Below the pieces are notes generated by a model that was not told the origin of the DNA, did not search any database, and saw only the letters and a list, made by a program, of their open reading frames with translations. From Bog-159 sp050011755 (GTDB lineage Bacteria > Acidobacteriota > Terriglobia > Bryobacterales > Bryobacteraceae), in NCBI GenBank assembly GCA_050011755.1, contig JBEKIM010000005.1:1-64000 (forward strand): a DNA stretch of 64,000 nucleotides, given 5' to 3'. Position numbers and translations under genes: made by a program. Position 1 is the first letter of the stretch. Each line of letters starts with the position of its first letter. Below, piece by piece: positions 1-7,619 of the stretch.

Positions 1-1598
1 TCCTTGCGCCAGACGTAATCCTCGTAATTTCCAGGGAAGACCTGTACCGCCCCATCGGCAACCTCGAAAACCCGCGTCGCCAGCTTGTCGATGAAGTAGC
101 GATCGTGCGACACGAACAGCACCGTGCCCGTGAATTCCTGCAGCGCATTCAACAGCACGTCCTTCGCCCGCAGGTCCAGGTGGTTCGTCGGCTCGTCCAG
201 CAGCAGGAAATTCGAAGGCATCATCAGCATGCGCGCCAGCGCGTACCGGTTGCGCTCGCCGCCCGAAAGCACGCCGATCGTCTTGAACACATCGTCTTCG
301 GAAAACAGGAAGCTTCCCAGAATCGAGCGCAGTTCGGTGTTGCTCGCGCGCGGCGCCACGTTGCCCAAATCGTCGATCATCCGCGCGTTCACATCCAGCT
401 CCTTATACTGGTCCTGCGCGAAGTAATCCGGCTGGGCATTGTGGCCCAGGATGTATTCCCCGGAAGTCAGCGGCTCCGCGCCCGCCAGGATCTTGATCAG
501 CGTCGACTTGCCTGCCCCGTTCACCCCCACTAGCGCCACCCGGTCGCCGCGCTCGATGGTGAAGTTCGCCCCCGCGAAAACCGGCTGGTCGCCGTAGCTC
601 TTCGCCACGTTCTTGAATTCCGCCACGATGCGCCCGCTTGGCTTGGGCTGCGGAAACCGGAAATGGATGGTCTTCTCTTCGGGTGGAATCTCGATCCGTT
701 CGATCCGTTCCAGCTCCTTGATGCGGCTCTGCACCTGCTTCGCCTTGGTGGCCTGATAACGAAAGCGCGTGATGAACGCTTCCAGTTGCGTGATGCGGTC
801 GCGCTGGTTGGCGTAAGCGGCTTCCAATTGTGCGCGCCGTTCCGCTTTCTGCTGCTCGTAGCGGGAATAGCCGCCGGTATAGAAGTGTACGCCCTTGTTC
901 CACAGCTCCAGCAGCTTGCGCACCGTCACATCCAGGAAATAGCGGTCGTGCGACACCAGCACAAAGGCGTGCGGGTAGCTCTCCAGATAGCCTTCCAGCC
1001 AGTTGCGCGCTTCCAGGTCCAGGTGATTGGTGGGCTCGTCCAGCAGCAGCAGGTTGGGCTTCTCGAGCAGCAGCTTGGCCAGCGCGATGCGCATCTGCCA
1101 GCCGCCCGAAAACTCCTCCGTGCGCTTGGTCCACTGCCGCTGCGGAAATCCCAGGCCGGACAGCACCATGCCGACCTGCGCCTCGATGGCAAAGCCGTCG
1201 CGCGCCCGGAATTCCCCTTCGGCCTGGTGGAATCGGTTCGCCACTTGCGCATAATCGGGGCTGGCGGGGTCCAGTTCCGACATCTTGTGCGCGAGGGTTT
1301 CCTGCTCCTGCTCGAGCGCCATCAAATCCGCGAAGACGGTCATGCACTCCGCAAAAACAGTGCATCCGGAAAGCGACAGCCCCTCCTGCGGCAGGTACCC
1401 CACGCTGGCTCCCTTCATGGTGACCATCGTGCCGGCGTCCAGGCCATCCATGCCGGCCAGGATTTTCAGCAGTGTGGACTTGCCGGTTCCGTTCGCGCCC
1501 ACGATGCCGGCCCGTTCGTTGGGCGTAACCAGCCAATCCAGGTTTTCGAAAAGTGTCTTAGGGCCGAAGCGCTTAGCGGCCCCGGTGAGTTGAATCAT
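1..1598 (-). CDS. ABC-F family ATPase, 3' end outside window
   Basis: Soluble protein with two ABC ATPase domains and no membrane segments, the layout of ABC-F factors (Uup/EttA/YheS type), which act on the ribosome rather than as transporters. Read from ATG at 1598 on the minus strand it shows Walker A GANGTGKS (about residues 34-41), signature FSGGW (about 160), Walker B LLLLDEPTNHLD (about 181-192), a charged linker rich in Arg/Gln/Glu (about 225-300), a second Walker A GVNGAGKS (about 357), second signature LSGGE (about 442) and second LLLDEPTNHLD (about 464). The frame is open to base 1, so roughly the last 100 residues of a normal ABC-F protein are missing at the window edge. Which subfamily it belongs to (translation rescue or antibiotic protection) cannot be told from what is visible. 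Confidence 0.93.
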   Translation of the reverse strand, partial: MIQLTGAAKRFGPKTLFENLDWLVTPNERAGIVGANGTGKSTLLKILAGMDGLDAGTMVTMKGASVGYLPQEGLSLSGCTVFAECMTVFADLMALEQEQETLAHKMSELDPASPDYAQVANRFHQAEGEFRARDGFAIEAQVGMVLSGLGFPQRQWTKRTEEFSGGWQMRIALAKLLLEKPNLLLLDEPTNHLDLEARNWLEGYLESYPHAFVLVSHDRYFLDVTVRKLLELWNKGVHFYTGGYSRYEQQKAERRAQLEAAYANQRDRITQLEAFITRFRYQATKAKQVQSRIKELERIERIEIPPEEKTIHFRFPQPKPSGRIVAEFKNVAKSYGDQPVFAGANFTIERGDRVALVGVNGAGKSTLIKILAGAEPLTSGEYILGHNAQPDYFAQDQYKELDVNARMIDDLGNVAPRASNTELRSILGSFLFSEDDVFKTIGVLSGGERNRYALARMLMMPSNFLLLDEPTNHLDLRAKDVLLNALQEFTGTVLFVSHDRYFIDKLATRVFEVADGAVQVFPGNYEDYVWRK

Positions 1599-1601
1599 TT
1601 T

Positions 1602-1617
1602 ACTTTTAAGTCCCGCT
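1602..1617. repeat. Half-copy of the dispersed hairpin repeat
   Basis: The 16 bases ACTTTTAAGTCCCGCT just upstream of the ABC-F start match the right arm and loop of the GCGGGACTT/AAGTCCCGC hairpin found in full copies elsewhere in the window. The left arm is absent, so this looks like a remnant. Confidence 0.4.
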
Positions 1618-1791
1618 CCTCGTTCACACGCCGGTCTCACCCACCCGCCCCCTAACGAATCAATCGCATACAGCCCCAATACCCCCTGTCCCTCAAACCC
1701 GCTGTGCTAGCGTGAAACCGGAAGGCAGCCCGCTCTTGCAGGGCGCCTCTAATCCGCAACTAGCTTCGTTTGTTCAAAAAGGTGTAACTCG

Positions 1792-2397
1792 ATGGCAACA
1801 AAGGCACGAATCGCGGCCAGCCGCCGCAATGCGAAGAAGTCTACCGGCCCCAAAACCGAGGAAGGTAAGGCTAAATCGTCCATGAACGCCCTCCGTCACG
1901 GCCTTCGCTCGCAAAAAGCCGTCTTACCCGACGAAAATCGGGAAGAGTTCAACCAGGTCCACGCCGGGCTCCAGGATTTATACCAGCCGCAAACCGTCGC
2001 CGAGCAGGACCTGGTCGAGCAGGCCGTCCTCTCCAAGTGGAAGCTGGTACGCGCCGAAAAATTCGAAACCGATTGCTACCACGAAGCGAAAGACGCCGAC
2101 CACCGCTCCATCATTCAAAACCGGATGACCCAGATTCAAACCCGTCTCGAGCGCTCTTACTTCAAGGCCTACAAAGAGTTGGAGCGCATCAAGGCCGCCC
2201 GCGCCAAAGCCGCGCCACAACCCGCGCCAGAGACACCCGCCGCTGAGCCGCCCAAGGAAGAGATCATCCACCGCCAGGTCAGCTGGCAGGGTCAAGTCCT
2301 ATTCCGTTCGGAAAATGGAGTCGGCGTAGATAACTGGAGCGACCCCAACTATGTTTTCCCGTCCCCCTCCGAGATTGATGAACCCGAAAAACCGTGA
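1792..2397 (+). CDS. Small basic hypothetical protein, STGPKT/ALRHGL type
   Basis: A 201-residue protein of unknown function. The N-terminus has a basic segment followed by STGPKTEEGKAKSS and NALRHGL, a motif pair I recognise from short uncharacterised proteins that are often multicopy in acidobacteria and planctomycetes. The middle is predicted helical and charged (QDLVEQAVLSKWKLVRAEK), and the tail is Pro/Ala rich before a C-terminus with many acidic and aromatic residues. No signal peptide or membrane segment is visible. The gene stands alone, and its last 119 bases overlap the 3' end of the convergent sugar isomerase gene. The start is chosen at the ATG preceding the conserved basic block. 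Confidence 0.75.
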   Translation: MATKARIAASRRNAKKSTGPKTEEGKAKSSMNALRHGLRSQKAVLPDENREEFNQVHAGLQDLYQPQTVAEQDLVEQAVLSKWKLVRAEKFETDCYHEAKDADHRSIIQNRMTQIQTRLERSYFKAYKELERIKAARAKAAPQPAPETPAAEPPKEEIIHRQVSWQGQVLFRSENGVGVDNWSDPNYVFPSPSEIDEPEKP

Positions 2398-3253
2398 CGT
2401 GGCGCACCCGCTCTGCGGCTGTCAGGCCGCGCAGCAAAGCCGCCCCCATCGCGATATCCGTCTTCCGCTGTACCGGATCGCTGGCTTCCCGCTCGATCGT
2501 GAGTGGGCCGTGGTAGCCGATCTCCTTCAACTTCGCAATGAAACGCTCCATTCCCACGGAGCCTTGGCCCAGCGCGCTCTCGCAGCCCAGTGCGCCGGGG
2601 ACATTTGCCGGCGGCCAATCCCCATCCTTGCAGTGCACCGTCGCAACGTGCGGCGCCAGGATGCCCAGCGCGGCAATGGGATCGCCCGTGCCGTACAGAA
2701 TCATGTTGGCCGGGTCGAAGTTGATGCGCAGGTTGCTCCGATTCGCAGCCAACAGGAACGCGCTCAAAACCGGTGCCGGCTCCTGCCCGGTCTCCAGCGC
2801 AAATGTCTGGCCGTGCGCCGCGGCCCGATCGCACACCCTGCGCACCATTTCAAGCACGGCTACATAATCTTCCGCAGCCGGATCGTCCGGCACAAATCCG
2901 ATGTGCGTGGCGATACCGGGCACGCCCAGTTGGGCGGCGAAATCGCTCACGGCCAGAGTCCGCGCCTCGCGTTCGGCACGCGTGGCCGGCGGCACGAATC
3001 CTACCGTCCGCTGCACCGTCGGAATATCCGCGTAGCTCTCGCCGTCATAGGCGGCAAACACAGTGGCCACGGCAAAGTCTTCATCGTCGAGCGCCTGCTT
3101 CCAGCGCGCCGCCGCGCCTTCGAGCGGCATGTCTCCGGCAATGCCCAGTTGTCCGCAGCGCACGCCCAACGATTTCAGCTCGCGCAGCGTTTCATGCGGA
3201 TCCCGCCCGGCCCAGAACATCGCGCCGATCTCCAAATCGTCTAAATGTCGCAT
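2279..3253 (-). CDS. Sugar phosphate isomerase/epimerase-like TIM barrel protein
   Basis: Xylose-isomerase-like (AP endonuclease 2 superfamily) protein of about 324 residues. Such proteins isomerise or epimerise sugars and inositol derivatives using a metal held in a TIM barrel. Supporting segments are LGVRCGQLGI near the N-terminus, the ALETGQEPAP metal-ligand Glu segment, NFDPANMILYGTGDP with its Asp/Asn ligands, HVATVHCKDGDW with the ligand His, and LTIEREASDP with the last Glu. The start at 3253 (MRHLDDLEIGAMF) overlaps the stop of the upstream oxidoreductase by 13 bases, so the two are co-translated. The family normally ends soon after the AALLRGL segment; about 50 further residues here run antisense into the convergent hypothetical gene, so the C-terminal tail is probably non-conserved. 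Substrate unknown. Confidence 0.85.
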   Translation of the reverse strand: MRHLDDLEIGAMFWAGRDPHETLRELKSLGVRCGQLGIAGDMPLEGAAARWKQALDDEDFAVATVFAAYDGESYADIPTVQRTVGFVPPATRAEREARTLAVSDFAAQLGVPGIATHIGFVPDDPAAEDYVAVLEMVRRVCDRAAAHGQTFALETGQEPAPVLSAFLLAANRSNLRINFDPANMILYGTGDPIAALGILAPHVATVHCKDGDWPPANVPGALGCESALGQGSVGMERFIAKLKEIGYHGPLTIEREASDPVQRKTDIAMGAALLRGLTAAERVRHVTVFRVHQSRRGTGKHSWGRSSYLRRLHFPNGIGLDPAS

Positions 3254-4257
3254 GCCATCTTCTCTCCATTCCGCTTGCGGGATTCGAGCATCAGGTGCGC
3301 CAACCGCAGCGCCGCCGCGGATTCTTCGGGCGGGCACTCGAGCGGTTTCTCGCCGCGCGTGGCGCAGCCCAGGAAGTATTCGAGTTCGCCGCGGTAGCCA
3401 TCCGTTGCGGGCACTTCAACTGCGTGTTGCAGGCCATCCGCGCCGTATTCGGCGAGCACGCCTCCGGCGGAATTGAACTCGAGCGTGCCATGCTCCGATA
3501 CCACCGTGAACTCCATCGAAAAAGGATAGGCTGCCGGATGATGCCAGCCGCCGGAGATCGCTACCGCGCCGATCTCCCGATACCAGAACTGCGCCAGAAT
3601 CCAGTCGATGCCATGCCCCAGATCTTCGTATCCGGAGGCAGTGACGGCTTCCGGCTTGCCGAAGACATGCAAACAGAAGTCGATATCGTGAATCAGCAGG
3701 TCGAACACGCCGCCTCCGCTCCGCGCGGGGTCGGTCAGCCAGGCGCTCCAGGCCGGCGCGGCGCATCGCCGGCGAAACATGGCGGCCCGCGGTCTGCCCA
3801 GCCGTCCGGAGCGCAGGATATCGGTTGCCGTCCGGTAGGGTGGCATGAACCGCACCACCTGCGCGGCCATCAGCACCCGCTCGTGGCGCGCGGCCGCGGC
3901 GATCATTCGCTCGGCGGCGGCGGCATCGAGCGCCATGGGTTTTTCGACCAGCACATGTTTGCCCGCCGCGAGCGCCAGCAGCGCGATCGGCTCGTGCAGA
4001 TGCGTGGGCAGGCAAATATCGACGGCTTCGATCGCCGGATCCAGCACCGCCTCTTCCGCGCGCGTATATTTGGCCACCGCGGAGAAATCGAGCTTCCCGC
4101 CTTCGCCCCCGAGATTGCCCTGAATGCCGGTAAAGTCCCCGCCGAGTCGGCGCGTGTCGCGGCTGGCTACCGCGGCCAACTCCGCGCCGGAAATTTGCAG
4201 CCAGATATTCGCGTGCGTGCTCCCCATGAATCCCAGGCCTAAAACCGCGATCTTCAT
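3241..4257 (-). CDS. Gfo/Idh/MocA family NAD(P)-dependent oxidoreductase
   Basis: A 338-residue two-domain dehydrogenase. The N-terminal Rossmann fold begins at once with IAVLGLGFMGSTHANIW. The cofactor and catalytic signature is AGKHVLVEKPMAL (EKP Lys, about residue 99), and the C-terminal alpha/beta domain contains GGGVFDLLIHDIDFCLHVFG with the conserved Asp/His pair expected at the active site. These enzymes oxidise or reduce hydroxyls of sugars, inositols and related polyols. It sits 8 bases after the metallo-beta-lactamase gene stop and overlaps the downstream isomerase-like gene by 13 bases, so the three form an operon that plausibly handles an unusual sugar. The specific substrate cannot be inferred. 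Confidence 0.92.
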   Translation of the reverse strand: MKIAVLGLGFMGSTHANIWLQISGAELAAVASRDTRRLGGDFTGIQGNLGGEGGKLDFSAVAKYTRAEEAVLDPAIEAVDICLPTHLHEPIALLALAAGKHVLVEKPMALDAAAAERMIAAAARHERVLMAAQVVRFMPPYRTATDILRSGRLGRPRAAMFRRRCAAPAWSAWLTDPARSGGGVFDLLIHDIDFCLHVFGKPEAVTASGYEDLGHGIDWILAQFWYREIGAVAISGGWHHPAAYPFSMEFTVVSEHGTLEFNSAGGVLAEYGADGLQHAVEVPATDGYRGELEYFLGCATRGEKPLECPPEESAAALRLAHLMLESRKRNGEKMACDI

Positions 4258-4265
4258 GCCGGCCG

Positions 4266-5282
4266 TTATCCTTTGGGCGGGTACGTCTTCGAATACTTGT
4301 TGCGCGGGTTCGTCACGATGAAACTGCCATCGGGATGCACCGTGACGTGTATCGAGTTTCCCTGGTCGCCCACCTCGTCGGTGTTGGCGATGAACATATC
4401 GGGGGTGTTGTTGTCCTTGCCGCCGGAGATCGCAAAGTGCAACTGCCAGATATCCTCCAGCCCGGGCGAAGCGTGGATAATCTGCCAGGTGGACGCCGAT
4501 CCGCCTTTGCGCGCGCCGTTGTCCATAATCGCGACGCGCGGATGGATGCCTTGTACGAACGCGGGCGAACCCGACAGGTCCGAGCCGTGATGCGAAACGA
4601 TGTAAAGATCCACCGTGCCGACTTTGTTATTCGGGCACACCAGTTCGTGCTCTTTGTTCCAGGTCAGGTCGCCCATGTCCAGAATACGAAACTTCTCGAA
4701 GGTGATCAGGGTGCCCACCGAGCGCGCATTTTCGGTGGGATCGGGCGCCTTCAGGCTGTCCGCCGCGCACAGCGGATTGGGCTGCCCCGCGCCCGGCAGC
4801 GGGCTCCCGATTTCGTCGCCGTCCGCCGTGAGCACCTGCACGTCGAGGCCTTTCACCGGAATGCTGACGCCCGCCTTCGCCAGGATATGGTTGCCTTTCG
4901 CCCGGTACTCCGTGTAAGCCGCGTACAGTTCCTTGCCGCGCTGGTCCTGCTCGACATCCTCGCCATGGTCGATGAACGTACGGATGGGGATCTTGCCGGC
5001 GAGTTGCGGGACACCGCCCACATGGTCCTCGTGGAAATGCGTGATCAGCAGGTAGTCGATGGCCTTTACTCCGGCATGTTTGGCGGCCGCGGCGATGCGG
5101 TTCGCGTCCCGGCTGTTGTTGCCGGACCACCCGGTATCGATCAGCATGGACTGGCCCGAAGGCGCTACGAACAAAGTGGCTTGTCCGCCTTCCACATCGA
5201 TGAAGTAGATCTCGAGATTCTTGGCGGCTGGCAGGAGGGCTGCGCCCGCCAGGGCCAGCACACAGAGGAGGAATGCACGCAT
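4266..5282 (-). CDS. Exported metallo-beta-lactamase fold hydrolase, ComEC-like domain
   Basis: A 338-residue protein with a Sec signal peptide (hydrophobic LLCVLALAGAALLPAA, cut probably near residue 20) followed by a metallo-beta-lactamase fold. The main metal motif is THFHEDHVGG (about residues 81-90); the first strand IYFIDVEGGQATLF and the LLIDTG-like MLIDTGW match the detached hydrolase domain of ComEC/Rec2 proteins. Later ligands are in ILDMGDLT and IVSHHGSDLSG. The protein is therefore likely a periplasmic hydrolase of a phosphoester or lactone; the ComEC channel domain is absent, so a DNA-uptake role is not implied. It is the first gene of a three-gene minus-strand operon with the oxidoreductase and the isomerase. 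Confidence 0.88.
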   Translation of the reverse strand: MRAFLLCVLALAGAALLPAAKNLEIYFIDVEGGQATLFVAPSGQSMLIDTGWSGNNSRDANRIAAAAKHAGVKAIDYLLITHFHEDHVGGVPQLAGKIPIRTFIDHGEDVEQDQRGKELYAAYTEYRAKGNHILAKAGVSIPVKGLDVQVLTADGDEIGSPLPGAGQPNPLCAADSLKAPDPTENARSVGTLITFEKFRILDMGDLTWNKEHELVCPNNKVGTVDLYIVSHHGSDLSGSPAFVQGIHPRVAIMDNGARKGGSASTWQIIHASPGLEDIWQLHFAISGGKDNNTPDMFIANTDEVGDQGNSIHVTVHPDGSFIVTNPRNKYSKTYPPKG

Positions 5283-5369
5283 GCGTTGATTTTAACGCTC
5301 CGCACGACGGCCGTGAATATCCGCACTCCGCGGGCGAATGAAAGGCTGTTTTGGAGGGCATCACTGCGC

Positions 5370-6068
5370 ATGCTCGAGGAATCGCGGCGCCGGCTGCGGA
5401 CCGATCGTTTGGACCTTTGGCAGATCCACGGTGTCAGCTTCGAAAACGATCCGGCTTTATTCATCCGGAAGAATGGAGCCGCAGAGGCTCTGGAGCAGGC
5501 CGGAAAGCAAGGCAAGGTGCGCTTTGTCGGGTTTACCGGCCACAAGGACCCATCCATTCATTTGAAGATGCCGGCCACCGGCTTTCCGTTCGACTCGGTA
5601 CAAATGCCGCTGAATGCGTTCGACTCGCACTTCCATAGTTTTGAACGCCAGGTGCTGCCCGAGTTGCGCCGCCGGGGGATCGCCGCGCTGGGGATGAAGC
5701 CCATCTGCGGCCATGCCGACCCGGTACAAAAGGGCGTCCTGACAGGCGAGGAAGCGCTGAGATACGCGATGAGCCTGCCCGTGACGACTACGATTACAGG
5801 AATCGATAAGCCCGAAATCCTGCAGCAGGCCCTCAAAGTTGCGCTAGGTTTTCAACCTATGACACCGGCGGAAATGCAGGCTTTGCGCGACCGCTGCCAG
5901 GAGTATGCTGCCGACGGCCGATTCGAGTTATATAAGCTGTCGCTCAAATTCGATAACCCGGAAGCTCGCCTCGCGCATCGCTTCCCCCTCGACAAACAGT
6001 CGGTCGAGGTGAAAGAAATGCTTCAGATGACGGACAACAGCGGACATCCTTATCCTTCGGCGAAATAA
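5370..6068 (+). pseudogene. 5'-truncated aldo/keto reductase remnant
   Basis: The frame encodes about 230 residues matching only the C-terminal two thirds of an aldo/keto reductase: RRRLRTDRLDLWQIHG (catalytic His strand), EALEQAGKQGKVRFVGFTGHKDP, FDSVQMPLNAFDSHF, LPELRRRGIAALGMKP and GVLTGEEALRYAMSLP. The N-terminal part with cofactor contacts and the catalytic Asp, Tyr and Lys, about 100 residues, is missing; the bases upstream lead straight into the start region of the divergent hydrolase gene. The conserved part has no frameshift and ends normally. It is followed after one base by a second remnant of the same family. It cannot be an active reductase as it stands. The ATG at 5370 is only a convenient boundary. 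Confidence 0.75.
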
Positions 6069-6069
6069 C

Positions 6070-6696
6070 ATGCCACGTCGATTGAATGTGACTAGAAGAA
6101 TGTTTGTGGAGACGCTTATGTTGGGAACCACATCCCTGTCCGCTCGGGGACAATCGGGCGGCGAGGTGCCCTTTGGGCCGCAGCAACGCCTGGGCCGCGC
6201 CCTGAAGGGCAAGCGCGACCGCGCCATCTTGATGACCAAGGTGGGCACGCACGGGCGCGACAAAAATGTGGCCATGCGCCAATTGGAGGAATCGCTCACC
6301 CGCTTGCAGACCGATCGTCTGGACGTGTGGCAGATCCACGAGGTGACCTACGAGAATCCGTTCGACACCGTGCAGATGCCTCTGAATTGCCTGGACGCCA
6401 CTTTCCGCGGCTTTGAAACCCAGGTGCTGCCGGAGGTGAACCGTCGCGGCATCGCGGCCCTGGAAATGCAGGCCGTGCGCGAAGCCGGCCGTTTGGACGC
6501 GGCCGACGGACACCTGGAGTTATTCAAGACCACTAAGAAATATGACGGAGATCTGGACGCCAGTTGCACGGGTTCCCTTCGAGCGCGGAGCTTCCCGCGT
6601 GAAGCGTCAGCGCGCCCAGTCTACGGTGCGGCCGCCTCCACCGGTTCCGATTGCTTGCTCTCTTTGTGGTTTCGCTTGACCGCGGTCACCGCATAG
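6070..6696 (+). pseudogene. Aldo/keto reductase remnant with several internal deletions
   Basis: An open frame of 208 codons that keeps separate blocks of one aldo/keto reductase in order: a Tat-like leader (TRRMFVETLML), then AILMTKVGTHGRDKNVAMRQ, RLQTDRLDVWQIHEVTYENP, then directly FDTVQMPLNCLDATFRGF, VNRRGIAALEMQ and DGHLELFKTTKKYDGD. Compared with the family, about 60 residues are lost before the first block, about 45 after YENP and about 80 before the last block, yet the frame stays open. The NADP site and catalytic Asp/Tyr are gone. Past about 6560 the frame is antisense to the FnIII lipoprotein gene and is meaningless. Probably a decaying paralogue of the preceding remnant. Confidence 0.7.
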
Positions 6697-7619
6697 CGAT
6701 AAGTCTTGCCCGATTCGATCTTACGGTCGCTGTATGCGGGTAGTGCCACTCCATCTGCCAGTAGTTCCAAAGGTCCACTGCCCAGCGCGCGATAGACCCG
6801 ATATCCAACCACGGTGGGTTCGCTGTTGCGCTCCCATACGAGCTCGATGGTGGCTGTGGAGGGCACCGCGGCGAGTCCGGCGGGAGTGGCGGGCGGGAAT
6901 GTATCCACCGGCGTGATGGCGGCTTCATTCGACAGGTCGCTTTGTGCTTCCCCTTCTCCAGCCTTGGCGACGGCCTGCACCAGATAGGAGTAGGGCTTGC
7001 CGAATTCGGCGGTTGCGTCGATATATTCGGGCTTGGCCGCCTGGCCTAGTAACTGGTAGTCATGCTCATCGGGGCCGCGGCGCAGAATGGAGAAGTTGTT
7101 TCCCGCGCCTTGCCATGCCAAATGCACGCCTTGAGGCACGGCTTCGGCCGCTAAATCGCGGGGCTGCTCGAGCGGGGCGATTACCGTAAGGTCCGCCGGA
7201 TTCGACCAGCCTGCGTCGCGTCCGTTCCCGCCGACAACCTTGATCGCGATCGCTACCTGCTTGCCGATCCAACCGTCCGCCGGAATACGATACTCCGCGA
7301 TGCCGTTCGCGGTGACGGCTCCGCCGGCGGCCTTGGCGGTGGCGGCCCACGCCGTCGCATTAAAGGCGCCCGCGGGCTTCGGACCGATCCGCAGGTCCAG
7401 ATGCAAGGCTTGCTTGATCACCATACCTTCGGTGGTCAAGGCCGGCAAAGTGACGTGCACGACGATGTTCGAACCGCGTTCGACCGCGGTCACGTTCTCG
7501 CCGCGCCCGGGGATCTTCATCAGGGGAGGCAGCGGCTCCCCAATATAGCCGCACCCCCACAACAACAGTAGGGGTGCGGCCATGCCCGCTAACGCGCGAA
7601 AGCGCGGCTTCTGATTCAT
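6621..7619 (-). CDS. FnIII-domain lipoprotein
   Basis: A 332-residue lipoprotein: the leader carries a lipobox LLLWGC with the Cys at about residue 23, so it should be lipidated and attached to a membrane. Two fibronectin type III domains follow, the second being the clearest, with PATPAGLAAVPSTATIELVW, VVGYRVYRAL and GKTYRYAVTAVKRN (about residues 240-330); the first covers about 150-235 (RDLAAEAVPQGVHLAW to PYSYLVQAVAKAG). The start at 7619 overlaps the stop of the upstream TIGR03437 gene as ATGA, so translation is coupled. The role is unknown; FnIII lipoproteins usually mediate surface binding. Confidence 0.85.
   Translation of the reverse strand: MNQKPRFRALAGMAAPLLLLWGCGYIGEPLPPLMKIPGRGENVTAVERGSNIVVHVTLPALTTEGMVIKQALHLDLRIGPKPAGAFNATAWAATAKAAGGAVTANGIAEYRIPADGWIGKQVAIAIKVVGGNGRDAGWSNPADLTVIAPLEQPRDLAAEAVPQGVHLAWQGAGNNFSILRRGPDEHDYQLLGQAAKPEYIDATAEFGKPYSYLVQAVAKAGEGEAQSDLSNEAAITPVDTFPPATPAGLAAVPSTATIELVWERNSEPTVVGYRVYRALGSGPLELLADGVALPAYSDRKIESGKTYRYAVTAVKRNHKESKQSEPVEAAAP

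Noticed and set aside
403..1536. 377-codon minus-strand frame
   Set aside because: It is out of frame with the ABC-F motifs, which read cleanly from 1598 in another frame.
4335..5369. Long open frame on the plus strand preceding the aldo/keto reductase remnant
   Set aside because: It is antisense to the metallo-beta-lactamase gene and shows no family resemblance; only the part after about 5340 is reductase-like.
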